A DNA stretch of 64,000 nucleotides from Pseudochelatococcus sp047501465 (GTDB lineage: Bacteria; Pseudomonadota; Alphaproteobacteria; Rhizobiales; Beijerinckiaceae). A model generated the notes under the pieces. That model was not told where the DNA came from. It searched no databases and saw nothing but the letters and a program-made list of their open reading frames with translations. The stretch lies in NCBI RefSeq assembly GCF_047501465.1, contig NZ_JAZDRL010000002.1, positions 1,178,001-1,242,000 of the forward strand. The letters are read 5' to 3'. The translations under genes and the position numbers were made by a program. Within the stretch, counting starts at the first letter, position 1, and each line of letters begins with the position of its first letter. Below are positions 26,596 to 34,933 of the stretch, piece by piece.

Positions 26596-26953
26596 GCAAT
26601 TAGGTATAGCCTGAACGTTGCCGGACGAAATTGTTGAGTGGAGAATGCATTTGGGGCTTGCGAAGCGCGTTTGCAGGAACCACTTGTCTGGCAGGTGTTA
26701 TATCGCCATCGGGTATGTAGGTAACTCAAGCTGAAGAGAATAAAGGCATTCGTCATTCTTTTCGGCATCAAGTCTGGAACTTGTCTGTAACGGACTTGCG
26801 GCCAGGCTTAGGTGGTCTTATATACGCGGCCGATGCGCGGTTCGCGCGGCGGGTTCTTCACCGGGCTCGTCAGGATGTTTATTACAGTCAAGCCATTAAC
26901 TGGATCGCTTCGGGGTCCGGCGCGGCGGTCTGCTTGAAAGTTGAGGGATCTCC
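26596..26953. other. intergenic region upstream of dnaK
   Basis: 358 bases in which composition returns to core-like values. It contains the RpoH-type promoter at 26795-26826 and the dnaK ribosome-binding site GAGGGA (26943-26948). No terminator for the MFS gene was recognised and no ORF here is convincing. Confidence 0.5.
26795..26826 (+). promoter_or_regulatory. heat-shock sigma factor (RpoH) promoter of dnaK
   Basis: CTTG (26795-26798), an 18-base spacer, then CTTATATACG (26817-26826). This is an exact fit to the alphaproteobacterial RpoH pattern CTTG-N17-18-CYTATNTNNG. Transcription would begin near 26833, leaving a leader of about 120 bases before dnaK. Confidence 0.75.
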
Positions 26954-28876
26954 ATGGGTAAAGTTATCGGTATCGACCTTGGTACAACCAACTCCTGCGT
27001 TGCAGTGATGGATGGAACAACGCCAAAGGTTATTGAAAACGCTGAAGGTGCGCGTACAACGCCTTCCATTGTCGCATTTACAGATGACGGCGAACGCCTT
27101 GTCGGTCAGCCAGCCAAGCGCCAGGCTGTGACGAATCCAGAGCGCACGTTCTTCGCCATCAAACGTCTGATCGGTCGTAGCTTTGAAGATCCGCTGACCC
27201 AGAAAGATATCGGCCTCGTGCCTTATCACATCGTGCGTGGCAACAACGGCGATGCATGGGTGAAGTCTGACGATAAAGATTATTCACCTTCGCAGATTTC
27301 TGCCTTTACCCTTCAGAAGATGAAGGAAACGGCTGAAGCGCATCTCGGGCAGCCTGTTACGCAGGCAGTCATTACCGTTCCTGCTTATTTCAATGATGCT
27401 CAGCGCCAGGCAACCAAGGATGCAGGCAAGATTGCCGGCCTTGAAGTTCTGCGCATCATCAACGAACCAACTGCGGCAGCGCTCGCTTATGGTCTCGACA
27501 AGAAGTCCAGCGGTACGATTGCGGTTTACGATCTCGGCGGCGGTACATTCGACGTGTCGATTCTTGAAATTGGCGATGGTGTATTCGAAGTGAAGTCGAC
27601 GAATGGTGATACATTCCTCGGCGGTGAAGACTTCGACAACCGTCTGGTCGAATACCTTGCTGACGAGTTCAAGCGCGAACAGGGCATTGACCTGCGCAAG
27701 GACAAGCTCGCGCTGCAGCGCCTGAAGGAAGCTGCTGAAAAGGCCAAGATCGAGCTTTCTTCCGCGCAGCAAACTGAAATCAACCTGCCATACATTACGG
27801 CGGATGCCTCTGGCCCCAAGCATTTGGCGCTGAAGCTATCGCGTGCCAAGTTCGAGCAGCTTGTTGCTGATCTCGTGGAGCGCACCATTGAGCCATGCCG
27901 CAAGGCACTCAAGGATGCCGGCCTTGCTGCCGGGGGCATTGATGAGGTTGTGCTCGTTGGCGGTATGACGCGCATGCCGAAGGTGCAGGAAGTCGTCAAG
28001 CAGTTCTTCGGTAAGGAGCCACACAAGGGTGTGAACCCTGATGAAGTTGTTGCTATCGGCGCTGCTGTGCAGGCTGGCGTGCTTCAGGGCGACGTCAAGG
28101 ATGTGCTGCTGCTCGATGTAACGCCTCTGTCGCTCGGTATCGAAACGCTGGGTGGTGTGTTCACGCGTCTGATCGATCGTAATACGACGATCCCTACGAA
28201 GAAGAGCCAGGTGTTCTCCACCGCTGATGATAATCAGACGGCGGTTACCATTCGTGTGTTCCAGGGTGAGCGCGAGATGGCCGCAGATAACAAGATGCTC
28301 GGCCAGTTCGATCTGATCGGCATTCCACCAGCACCTCGTGGCATGCCACAGGTTGAGGTGACGTTCGATATCGACGCTAATGGCATCGTTAACGTGTCTG
28401 CTAAGGACAAGGCGACGAACAAGGAGCAAACGATCCGCATCCAGGCTTCCGGTGGCTTGTCGGATGCTGATATCGAGAAGATGGTCAAGGATGCCGAATC
28501 GCACGCTGCGGAAGACAAGCAGCGCCGTGAGGTCGTTGAAGCGAAGAACCATGCTGAAAGCCTGATCCACTCCACGGAAAAGTCCGTTCAGGAGCATGGG
28601 GATAAGGTCGCTGCTGCTGAAAAGACCGCCATCGAAAATGCGATCGCAGACCTGCGCAAGGCGCTGGAAGGTGAGGACGTTGAGGCGATTAAGGCGCGCA
28701 CCAATGATCTGATGCAGGCATCGATGAAGCTTGGCGAAGCTATCTACAAGGCAAGTCAGACGGAAGAAGGCGCCGAAGCTGGTGAAAATGCTTCAGCAAA
28801 CGCTGACAGCCAGAATGAGGACGTCATTGATGCCGACTTCCAGGAAGTTGACGACGACAAGAAAAAGAGCGCCTGA
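26954..28876 (+). CDS. dnaK: chaperone DnaK (Hsp70)
   Basis: DnaK binds exposed hydrophobic segments of proteins and releases them in an ATP cycle driven by DnaJ and GrpE, both encoded nearby. The 640 residues hold the nucleotide-binding domain (GIDLGTTNSCVAV at the start, AVYDLGGGTFDVS near 195, VVLVGGMTRMP near 335), the linker LLLDVTPLSLG and the substrate domain. The acidic C-terminal tail ends DDDKKKSA. The ATG follows GAGGGA. An RpoH promoter lies upstream and a strong terminator downstream, so dnaJ is separately transcribed at least in part. Confidence 0.98.
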   Translation: MGKVIGIDLGTTNSCVAVMDGTTPKVIENAEGARTTPSIVAFTDDGERLVGQPAKRQAVTNPERTFFAIKRLIGRSFEDPLTQKDIGLVPYHIVRGNNGDAWVKSDDKDYSPSQISAFTLQKMKETAEAHLGQPVTQAVITVPAYFNDAQRQATKDAGKIAGLEVLRIINEPTAAALAYGLDKKSSGTIAVYDLGGGTFDVSILEIGDGVFEVKSTNGDTFLGGEDFDNRLVEYLADEFKREQGIDLRKDKLALQRLKEAAEKAKIELSSAQQTEINLPYITADASGPKHLALKLSRAKFEQLVADLVERTIEPCRKALKDAGLAAGGIDEVVLVGGMTRMPKVQEVVKQFFGKEPHKGVNPDEVVAIGAAVQAGVLQGDVKDVLLLDVTPLSLGIETLGGVFTRLIDRNTTIPTKKSQVFSTADDNQTAVTIRVFQGEREMAADNKMLGQFDLIGIPPAPRGMPQVEVTFDIDANGIVNVSAKDKATNKEQTIRIQASGGLSDADIEKMVKDAESHAAEDKQRREVVEAKNHAESLIHSTEKSVQEHGDKVAAAEKTAIENAIADLRKALEGEDVEAIKARTNDLMQASMKLGEAIYKASQTEEGAEAGENASANADSQNEDVIDADFQEVDDDKKKSA

Positions 28877-28886
28877 TTGACGCGTG

Positions 28887-28921
28887 AGTGGCCCGGCTGA
28901 TATGTCGGGCCACTTTCGTTT
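28887..28921 (+). terminator. rho-independent terminator after dnaK
   Basis: A perfect 9-bp stem (28887-28895 with 28906-28914) and a 10-base loop are followed by TTCGTTT. It begins 10 bases after the dnaK stop. Confidence 0.8.
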
Positions 28922-29131
28922 ATCGAAGGCTGACAGGGTTTTCAGGAAGACAAGCTTGGCCTTTTCGGCATTAAAACGCTTGAACTCAATAAGTTAGAGC
29001 ATTTAGGGCGATTTGTGGAATCGCGAAGGTGTTCTAAAAGATGGTAACTTGCGGGCACCACCTTTTGATCCGGATGTATATTGTGGGATTATTTGGTGGG
29101 ACGTGGGACCGGTCGTCAAAGGCAGGAATGG

Positions 29132-30280
29132 ATGGCCAAAAGAGACTATTACGAGGCGCTTGGTGTCTCACGCAGCGCGGTTGATGGCGAACTCAAAGTG
29201 GCCTTCCGCAAATTGGCCATGCAGTATCATCCCGACAGGAATCCGGGTGATGCAAACGCTGAAGCGCAATTCAAGGAAATCAACGAAGCTTACGAGATCC
29301 TCAAGGATCCCAATAAGCGCAGTGCTTATGATCGCTATGGCCATGCGGCGTTTGAGCAAGGCGGTGCGCCTGGTGGGCCGGGATTCGGCAATGATTTCTC
29401 AGATTTCATGACGGACATCTTCGACACGTTCTTTGGCGATACGCGAGGAAATGCGCGCCAGCGTGGCGGTAATAGTGGTGGACGTGAGCGCGGCGCAGAT
29501 ATGCGCTACAATCTCGAGATATCGCTGGAAGATGCCTTTAATGGTAAGGCTGAGACCCTTGAAATTCCATCTGCCATGTCCTGTGAAGCATGCTCAGGCA
29601 GCGGTGCGAAAGCTGGTTCAAAGCCGCGTCAATGCCCCACCTGTGGTGGTGCGGGCCGGGTGCGTGCTCAGCAAGGCTTTTTTGCAATTGAGCGTACATG
29701 CCCAACTTGTGATGGTCGTGGACAGATTATTGAAGATCCATGTGATGCGTGCTCTGGCGCTGGCCGGGTGACGCGTACGCGTACCTTATCGGTCAACATT
29801 CCACCCGGTGTGGAAGATGGCACGCGCATTCGGTTGGCGGGTGAAGGCGAGGCAGGGCTACGTGGTGGTCCAGCTGGTGATTTATACATTTTTCTTTCGG
29901 TGCGCCCGCACGATCTTTATCAGCGTGATGGGGCAGACCTGTTCTGTCGCGTACCGATTTCAATGGTAACGGCAGCCCTTGGCGGTGAATTTGACGTGCC
30001 AACCGTTGGTGGGCAAGAAGTCCGCGTGCAGGTGCCGGCGGGCACGCAGACTGGCAAGCAATTCCGCTTACGTAGCAAGGGGATGCCGGTTTTGCGGTCA
30101 CGTGATTTTGGTGATCTTTATATCCAGGTCGTCGTTGAAACGCCGCAAAACCTGACTCGCCGTCAGAAAGAACTTTTAACCGAATTTGATGAGATGTCGT
30201 CACATGATACCCATCCTGAAAGCATGGGTTTCTTGGCGCGCGTAAAGGACTTTTTTGAGGGCCTGGGTGGCACTACCTAA
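29132..30280 (+). CDS. dnaJ: chaperone DnaJ (Hsp40)
   Basis: DnaJ delivers substrates to DnaK and stimulates its ATPase. The 382 residues contain the J domain with HPD (MQYHPDRNPGD), a Gly/Phe-rich linker, and four zinc-binding repeats (CEACSGSG, CPTCGGAG, CPTCDGRG, CDACSGAG) at about 145-210. The C-terminal substrate domains follow. The frame opens earlier at 29081, but ATG 29132 (MAKRDYYEALGV) is the conserved start and has AGGA just upstream. It ends at a clear terminator. Confidence 0.97.
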   Translation: MAKRDYYEALGVSRSAVDGELKVAFRKLAMQYHPDRNPGDANAEAQFKEINEAYEILKDPNKRSAYDRYGHAAFEQGGAPGGPGFGNDFSDFMTDIFDTFFGDTRGNARQRGGNSGGRERGADMRYNLEISLEDAFNGKAETLEIPSAMSCEACSGSGAKAGSKPRQCPTCGGAGRVRAQQGFFAIERTCPTCDGRGQIIEDPCDACSGAGRVTRTRTLSVNIPPGVEDGTRIRLAGEGEAGLRGGPAGDLYIFLSVRPHDLYQRDGADLFCRVPISMVTAALGGEFDVPTVGGQEVRVQVPAGTQTGKQFRLRSKGMPVLRSRDFGDLYIQVVVETPQNLTRRQKELLTEFDEMSSHDTHPESMGFLARVKDFFEGLGGTT

Positions 30281-30340
30281 GCGTTTGCTCATTGTCTCAA
30301 AAACGCCGCACGTTGACGATAGTTCCTTCGCCGACAATTG

Positions 30341-30374
30341 CATGAGCCGATATCCGTGTTGGCTCATGATTTTT
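30341..30374 (+). terminator. rho-independent terminator after dnaJ
   Basis: An 8-bp perfect stem CATGAGCC/GGCTCATG (30341-30348 with 30361-30368) and a 12-base loop are followed by ATTTTT. Confidence 0.75.
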
Positions 30375-30509
30375 GGCTAAGCTAGATTAATCAGGCATAA
30401 TAACGACGATCTATCTATTTGTTAATGCATCAGATTTATCCAAGAAAATGCGCTCGTTTTTTAGTCTGATGTATTAGACTTCAAGAATCGCTACTGTGTA
30501 ATTTTCATG

Positions 30510-30550
30510 GTGGTCGTGGCTCTCCGCAGGGGAGCGCTACGGTAATCACC
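30510..30550 (+). promoter_or_regulatory. structured leader hairpin before pmtA-like gene
   Basis: Three nested pairings are visible: an outer GGTGGT with ATCACC (one G-T), then CGT with ACG, then a 7-bp inner stem GCTCTCC/GGGGAGC closed by GCA. The structure ends just before the ribosome-binding site GAGGAAGG (30557-30564), so it could affect translation. It matches no riboswitch class I recognise. Confidence 0.35.
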
Positions 30551-30572
30551 AACCGCGAGGAAGGCCACTTCT

Positions 30573-31217
30573 GTGTCCGAGCACCCCGTTATCAGACATC
30601 GCGTCTGCAGTGTTCAGGCTAAGCCATTGGATGCGCAGAAAAAGAAATCTCGCGGATTCCGGGATGACGCGCGTTTTCTGAAATCCTGGGTGGAGCGGCC
30701 GCTGGTGACGGGCGCTGTAGCGCCTTCAGGACGTGGGCTTGCCCGCACTCTGGCCAGCTATGTGGATCCTGCAGTTCCGGGGCCAGTGATTGAACTGGGA
30801 CCAGGTACAGGGCCTGTAACAGAAGCGTTGCTCAAACGGGGATTGGCGCCTGAGCGCCTGGTGCTGGTGGAGTTTAATCCAGATTTTTGTACTTTGTTGC
30901 GTAAGCGTTTTCCGGGCGTGAATGTTGTGCAAGGGGATGCTTACGGGCTTGGTGAGACCCTTCGTGGTATTCTGAGCGAACCAGCGGCGGGGATTGTCTC
31001 CAGCTTGCCATTGTTCACCAAACCCCTCCCACAACGCCTCGGCCTGCTAGAAGATGCCTTTTCACTTATGCATTCCGGTGCGCCGTTTGTGCAGTTTACA
31101 TATGCTATGGTGCCACCTATCCCTAAAACAGGCGAGCATTATACGGCAAAAGCCTCCGGTCGCGTATGGCTAAACCTGCCACCGGCTCGTGTATGGGTAT
31201 ATCGTTGTGATAAGTGA
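30573..31217 (+). CDS. pmtA: phospholipid N-methyltransferase-like protein (PmtA family)
   Basis: A 214-residue SAM-dependent methyltransferase close in layout to rhizobial PmtA, which converts phosphatidylethanolamine to phosphatidylcholine at the membrane. Supporting features are FLKSWVERPLVTGAVAPSG before the fold, the SAM loop VIELGPGTGPVTEALL (near 75-90), VEFNPDF, and a C-terminal NLPPARVWVY like the PmtA ending. An N-terminal extension of about 25 residues is less usual. GTG 30573 is the start, with GAGGAAGG 8 bases upstream. Its end overlaps pyrF. KsgA-like rRNA methyltransferases are a less likely alternative. Confidence 0.75.
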   Translation: MSEHPVIRHRVCSVQAKPLDAQKKKSRGFRDDARFLKSWVERPLVTGAVAPSGRGLARTLASYVDPAVPGPVIELGPGTGPVTEALLKRGLAPERLVLVEFNPDFCTLLRKRFPGVNVVQGDAYGLGETLRGILSEPAAGIVSSLPLFTKPLPQRLGLLEDAFSLMHSGAPFVQFTYAMVPPIPKTGEHYTAKASGRVWLNLPPARVWVYRCDK

Positions 31218-31920
31218 TCGTATCGATACCGCACGTGACAAGCTTATCGTTGCGCTTGATGTCTCCAGTGTTGCACAGGCAGAGGCGCTTATTGCGCGGC
31301 TTGGTGATACGGTTTCATTTTATAAGCTGGGTATGGAAATTATCTATGGTGGCGGGCTGGAGCTTGCTCGTCGGCTTGTTAGCAGCGGCAAAAAGGTCTT
31401 TCTGGATCTTAAACTGCACGATATCCCTACGACTGTTGAGCGTGCAACAGCACAGGTCGCAAGCATTGGCGCAACTTTTTTAACAGTACACGCCTATCCG
31501 CAAACGATGGCTGCGGCTGCAGCTGGCCGCGCTGGATCATCGCTTAAGATCCTGGGTGTGACTGTTATGACCTCATACGACAACGCTGATCTGGCGGCTG
31601 CAGGATATATTTCCGGTGTTAAGGAAATGGTTGAACGCCGTGCATTGCAAGCGCGCGATGCTGGCATTGATGGCCTCATTCTTTCAGCTGCTGAGGTTGC
31701 CTCACTACGCAAGTTGGTTGGTTCGGATCTTCTGCTGGTTACCCCCGGCATTCGCCCCGCTGGGAGCAATGCTGACGACCAAAAACGCATAGTGACGCCG
31801 GGAGATGCCATTCGCGCAGGTGCAGACCATCTTGTTGTTGGACGTCCTGTTACAGCAGCGGCTGACCCACGCGCAGCAGCGGCTGCTATCATTGATGAGA
31901 TTGCTCAAGCTTCAGCCTGA
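31207..31920 (+). CDS. pyrF: orotidine 5'-phosphate decarboxylase
   Basis: PyrF makes UMP in the last step of pyrimidine synthesis. The 237 residues have the catalytic Lys-Asp array in FLDLKLHDIPTTVERA (near residue 60) and the phosphate-binding VTPGIRPAG and LVVGRPVTAA. GTG 31207 is chosen so that the protein begins just before RDKLIVALDVSS; a GTG at 31189 is also in frame. The start lies 11 bases inside the end of the pmtA-like gene, implying translational coupling. A DUF1330 gene follows. Confidence 0.95.
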   Translation: MISDRIDTARDKLIVALDVSSVAQAEALIARLGDTVSFYKLGMEIIYGGGLELARRLVSSGKKVFLDLKLHDIPTTVERATAQVASIGATFLTVHAYPQTMAAAAAGRAGSSLKILGVTVMTSYDNADLAAAGYISGVKEMVERRALQARDAGIDGLILSAAEVASLRKLVGSDLLLVTPGIRPAGSNADDQKRIVTPGDAIRAGADHLVVGRPVTAAADPRAAAAAIIDEIAQASA

Positions 31921-31959
31921 TTTTACAGCGTTTCAAACACTTTCCCTAAGGAGGAAACG

Positions 31960-32250
31960 ATGGCTAAAGGCTATTTGATTGCTCGTATTAACGTAACCGA
32001 TCCTGAGCAGTTTGCGGTTTATGCCAAGCTTGCGGGCGCTGCTAGCGCCAAGCATGGTGCACGCGCGCTCGCGCGTGGTGGGCGCTTCGAAACTTTGGAA
32101 GGCGCTGTGCGTGAGCGTAACGTTGTGCTGGAGTTCGATTCATTCGAACAGGCGCGCGCATATTATTTCTCTGATGATTATCAGGCTGCAAAGAAAGAAC
32201 GTGAAGCAGCAGGAGTTGCGGAATTTGTTATTGTTGAAGGTATAAGTTAA
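31960..32250 (+). CDS. DUF1330 family protein
   Basis: A 96-residue protein that is one DUF1330 domain, a ferredoxin-like dimeric alpha-beta barrel fold. Typical elements are KGYLIARINVTDPEQFAVYA at the start, ARGGRFETLEG in the middle, and FDSFEQARAYYFSDDYQAAKK. The function of the family is unknown. A strong AAGGAGG precedes the ATG. It sits between pyrF and dapB with gaps of about 40 bases, so cotranscription is likely. Confidence 0.9.
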   Translation: MAKGYLIARINVTDPEQFAVYAKLAGAASAKHGARALARGGRFETLEGAVRERNVVLEFDSFEQARAYYFSDDYQAAKKEREAAGVAEFVIVEGIS

Positions 32251-32295
32251 TTACTTTCTTTAACGCATTGATTTAATATCAATTAGGAGAGGGCA

Positions 32296-33111
32296 ATGAG
32301 TGAGCTCCGGCTTGTGGTTGTTGGTGTTGGTGGGCGGATGGGCCGTGCACTTGTGCGCACTATTGCGGAAACCACAGGCGTAACTCTTGCTGCGGCTCTT
32401 ACGCGTCCTGGTTCTATGATTATTGGGCAGGATGCTGGTGTACTCGCTGGAATTGATGCGCTGGATGTGAAGGTGAGTGATGATGCGCAGTCAGCATTTG
32501 CGCACGCTGATTGCGTGATTGACTTTACCAGCCCGGAATCATCACGCGTATTCGCTAAAGAGGCGGCACAGGCGGGGATAGTTCATGTGATTGGGACGAC
32601 GGGTTTATCAGAAGCCGATCTTCAAGTTATCCATGAAGCTGCTCATAAGACAGTTATCGTGCGCTCAGGTAATATGAGTCTTGGGGTGAATTTGCTTGCG
32701 GCGCTGGTGCGGCGGGTTGCAAAGACACTTGATGCCGACTTCGATATCGAAATACTGGAAATGCATCATCGGCATAAGGTTGATGCCCCATCAGGCACGG
32801 CCTTGCTTCTTGGAGAGGCGGCGGCCAGCGGCAGGGGGATTTCTCTAAAAGATCACGCACAACGTGTGCGTGATGGCCATACAGGTGCACGGATTCCCGG
32901 CGATATCGGTTTTGCGACCTTGCGCGGCGGATCGGTAGTGGGAGATCATAGCGTGATTTTCGCGGGTGAGGGCGAACGTATCGAACTGTCCCATAAGGCT
33001 GAGGACCGTGCTATTTTCGCGCGCGGCGCAGTGAAAGCTGCGATTTGGGGTAAGGGGCGTGCTCCCGGGCTTTATTCTATGGCGGATGTACTTGGAATTT
33101 CTGACATTTAG
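32296..33111 (+). CDS. dapB: 4-hydroxy-tetrahydrodipicolinate reductase
   Basis: DapB reduces 4-hydroxy-tetrahydrodipicolinate on the way to diaminopimelate and lysine. The 271 residues show the nucleotide-binding VVVGVGGRMGRALVRTI, the DFTSPESS turn, and the catalytic and substrate motif EMHHRHKVDAPSGTAL (near 153-170). GGAGAGGG precedes ATG 32296. The lysine and peptidoglycan link is independent of the neighbours pyrF and gpmA; the order dapB-gpmA is common in Brucella-type genomes. Confidence 0.97.
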   Translation: MSELRLVVVGVGGRMGRALVRTIAETTGVTLAAALTRPGSMIIGQDAGVLAGIDALDVKVSDDAQSAFAHADCVIDFTSPESSRVFAKEAAQAGIVHVIGTTGLSEADLQVIHEAAHKTVIVRSGNMSLGVNLLAALVRRVAKTLDADFDIEILEMHHRHKVDAPSGTALLLGEAAASGRGISLKDHAQRVRDGHTGARIPGDIGFATLRGGSVVGDHSVIFAGEGERIELSHKAEDRAIFARGAVKAAIWGKGRAPGLYSMADVLGISDI

Positions 33112-33154
33112 CTAATGTCGCCTATAACCTTTCTGTTTCTCTGAGGAGATAAAG

Positions 33155-33775
33155 ATGTCGCGTGTTCTCGTGCTTGTTCGCCATGGTCAGAGTGAGTGGA
33201 ATCTGCAAAACCTGTTCACAGGCTGGAAAGATCCTGATCTTACCGATGTAGGTGTCGCGGAGGCGCGCGCTGCCGGCAAGCAACTGAAATCATTAGGGAT
33301 TGTTTTCGATCGCGCTTTCACTTCTGACTTGACGCGCGCTCAGCGTACTTTGTCGTTGATTCAGGAAGAAATCGGCCAGCACGACCTGCCTGTCATACGT
33401 GATGTTGCGCTCAATGAGCGTGATTATGGTGATCTGTCAGGGCTTAACAAGGATGAAGCACGTGTACGTTGGGGAGAGGACCAGGTTCATATTTGGCGCC
33501 GTTCCTACGATGTGCCTCCTCCGGGTGGAGAAAGCCTTAAAGATACCGCCGCCCGCGTTCTGCCATATTATATTCAGAATATCCTGCCGGCTGTATTACG
33601 GGGTGAGAATGTTCTTGTGGCGGCACACGGTAATTCGTTGCGCGCATTGATGATGGTGCTTGATCATTTGACGCCGGAGACGATTCCAACAGTTGAACTC
33701 GCTACTGGCGTGCCTCTCGTTTATCGTCTCAATGCAGACAGCACGGTTGACACCAAGACAATATTGAATGCGTGA
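33155..33775 (+). CDS. gpmA: 2,3-bisphosphoglycerate-dependent phosphoglycerate mutase
   Basis: GpmA interconverts 3- and 2-phosphoglycerate in glycolysis. The 206 residues match the short rhizobial form. The phosphorylated His is in LVRHGQSEWN (His10), with ERDYGDLSGLNK providing the acid and AAHGNSLRAL the second His. GAGGAG precedes the ATG. The next gene's frame overlaps the stop, though its likely start is 20 bases later. Confidence 0.96.
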   Translation: MSRVLVLVRHGQSEWNLQNLFTGWKDPDLTDVGVAEARAAGKQLKSLGIVFDRAFTSDLTRAQRTLSLIQEEIGQHDLPVIRDVALNERDYGDLSGLNKDEARVRWGEDQVHIWRRSYDVPPPGGESLKDTAARVLPYYIQNILPAVLRGENVLVAAHGNSLRALMMVLDHLTPETIPTVELATGVPLVYRLNADSTVDTKTILNA

Positions 33776-33795
33776 ATGTCACGCGGAGAAATTTT

Positions 33796-34881
33796 ATGAA
33801 AAACGGCATAACGGGCGCGAAGAGTATTTTAGTCGCGCTGGCCTTTGCGGGGGGGCTCGGGTTCCATTTTGCAAATGTTAAATTTGGAAATTCCGAGTCA
33901 GGTGCAGTTATCAGTTCTGAAGTTGCTATCGCGGAGGAGGCACCTACGCGTGTTTTTCCAATGGGATTAGGAATTGGCGTCGTACCGCCCGCGGATATGA
34001 AAGTGTCAACGCGCTTTCCCGGTTTTGAGGATGACAAGCACCATTCAGCCATCATGATGATGGAAATGCCCCCCGAACTATATGCAAAGTTGGAAAAAGA
34101 TCTGCGCGACCCTGAGCGCGAGCCGGTGGGCTTCACGCTTGTGAGCCGCGAAGCCTGGCCTGTAGAAGGCGGCAAGGGCTTTCTGGTGGAAGGCGCACAG
34201 CTTGTCGACGGTGAAACTGTCTACAAGTGGGTATTGGCACGCAGCACGCCCGCCAGCGCATCGGTTATTACGTTCCAGGTAGCTGAAGATGCCCGCGAGA
34301 TCTACACTGAAGATCTGGTACGCCGAACCTTACGTTCACTTGCCACGCGCGATCATACTGAGATGCAGGTTGAGGTTTCCAAACTTCCATTCACTATTGA
34401 TGAAACGTTGGATGACAAGGTTCCAGGTGATCGTACTGGTTTCCGTATCGCCCGCGTCATTCCCGGCAATTCAGTGATGCTGACGAATGGCCCAAAGGAT
34501 CTGGTTCAAGGAGCTGAGCAGCCGGTTATCGTGATTGGTGGAGGCGAAGCGGCAGTTGCTGGTGCATTAGAGCAGGATCGGTTTGCAAGACAGGCATTCG
34601 GTGGTCTTGCGGGGGTGCGTTCCATGCAGGTTCGTCGTGGTGAAGGCGTGGAACGCGATGGTGTCAGCTGGCATGAAATCGAAGCTGATGCTGAAGATGC
34701 TGAGACTGGTGCCAAGGTACAAGTAATTCAAGCGATCCGATTTGATCGTACGCATTTCATCCGCTTCGTGACAGTAATGCGCGAAGATGCGCGCGAGGAA
34801 ACGATGCGATTCCTCGATATGTTGCGTAAAACGGTTAATTTGCGGACAGAGGCCGTAAGCAAGGACGATACAGAGAAATGA
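33796..34881 (+). CDS. conserved hypothetical exported protein
   Basis: A 361-residue protein with an N-terminal hydrophobic segment (residues about 8-25) that acts as a signal peptide or anchor. The rest is soluble, with no motif I recognise; it contains a HHSAIMMMEMPPELYAKLEKDL segment and a long beta-rich middle. It resembles uncharacterised proteins in rhizobia that end up in the periplasm. ATG 33796 has GGAG 8 bases upstream; a GTG at 33772 overlapping the gpmA stop is in frame. The short gap from gpmA suggests shared transcription. A strong bidirectional terminator follows. Confidence 0.7.
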   Translation: MKNGITGAKSILVALAFAGGLGFHFANVKFGNSESGAVISSEVAIAEEAPTRVFPMGLGIGVVPPADMKVSTRFPGFEDDKHHSAIMMMEMPPELYAKLEKDLRDPEREPVGFTLVSREAWPVEGGKGFLVEGAQLVDGETVYKWVLARSTPASASVITFQVAEDAREIYTEDLVRRTLRSLATRDHTEMQVEVSKLPFTIDETLDDKVPGDRTGFRIARVIPGNSVMLTNGPKDLVQGAEQPVIVIGGGEAAVAGALEQDRFARQAFGGLAGVRSMQVRRGEGVERDGVSWHEIEADAEDAETGAKVQVIQAIRFDRTHFIRFVTVMREDAREETMRFLDMLRKTVNLRTEAVSKDDTEK

Positions 34882-34884
34882 AAA

Positions 34885-34917
34885 AAGAGCCCCGAGGAAA
34901 CCGGGGCTCTTGTTCTT
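34885..34917. terminator. bidirectional terminator between hypothetical gene and grpE
   Basis: A perfect 10-bp stem (34885-34894 with 34902-34911) encloses a 7-base loop. It is followed by GTTCTTT rightward and by a T6 run leftward, so it can end both convergent transcripts. Confidence 0.85.
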
Positions 34918-34933
34918 TAGAGTAAGTCTGAAA

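Noticed and set aside
26781..27008. 75-codon ORF overlapping the dnaK start
   Set aside because: It runs over the RpoH promoter and the dnaK N-terminus in another frame; a shadow.
28965..29020. RpoH-like promoter before dnaJ
   Set aside because: CTTG with a 17-base spacer is followed by CATTTA, which misses two key positions of the -10 box.
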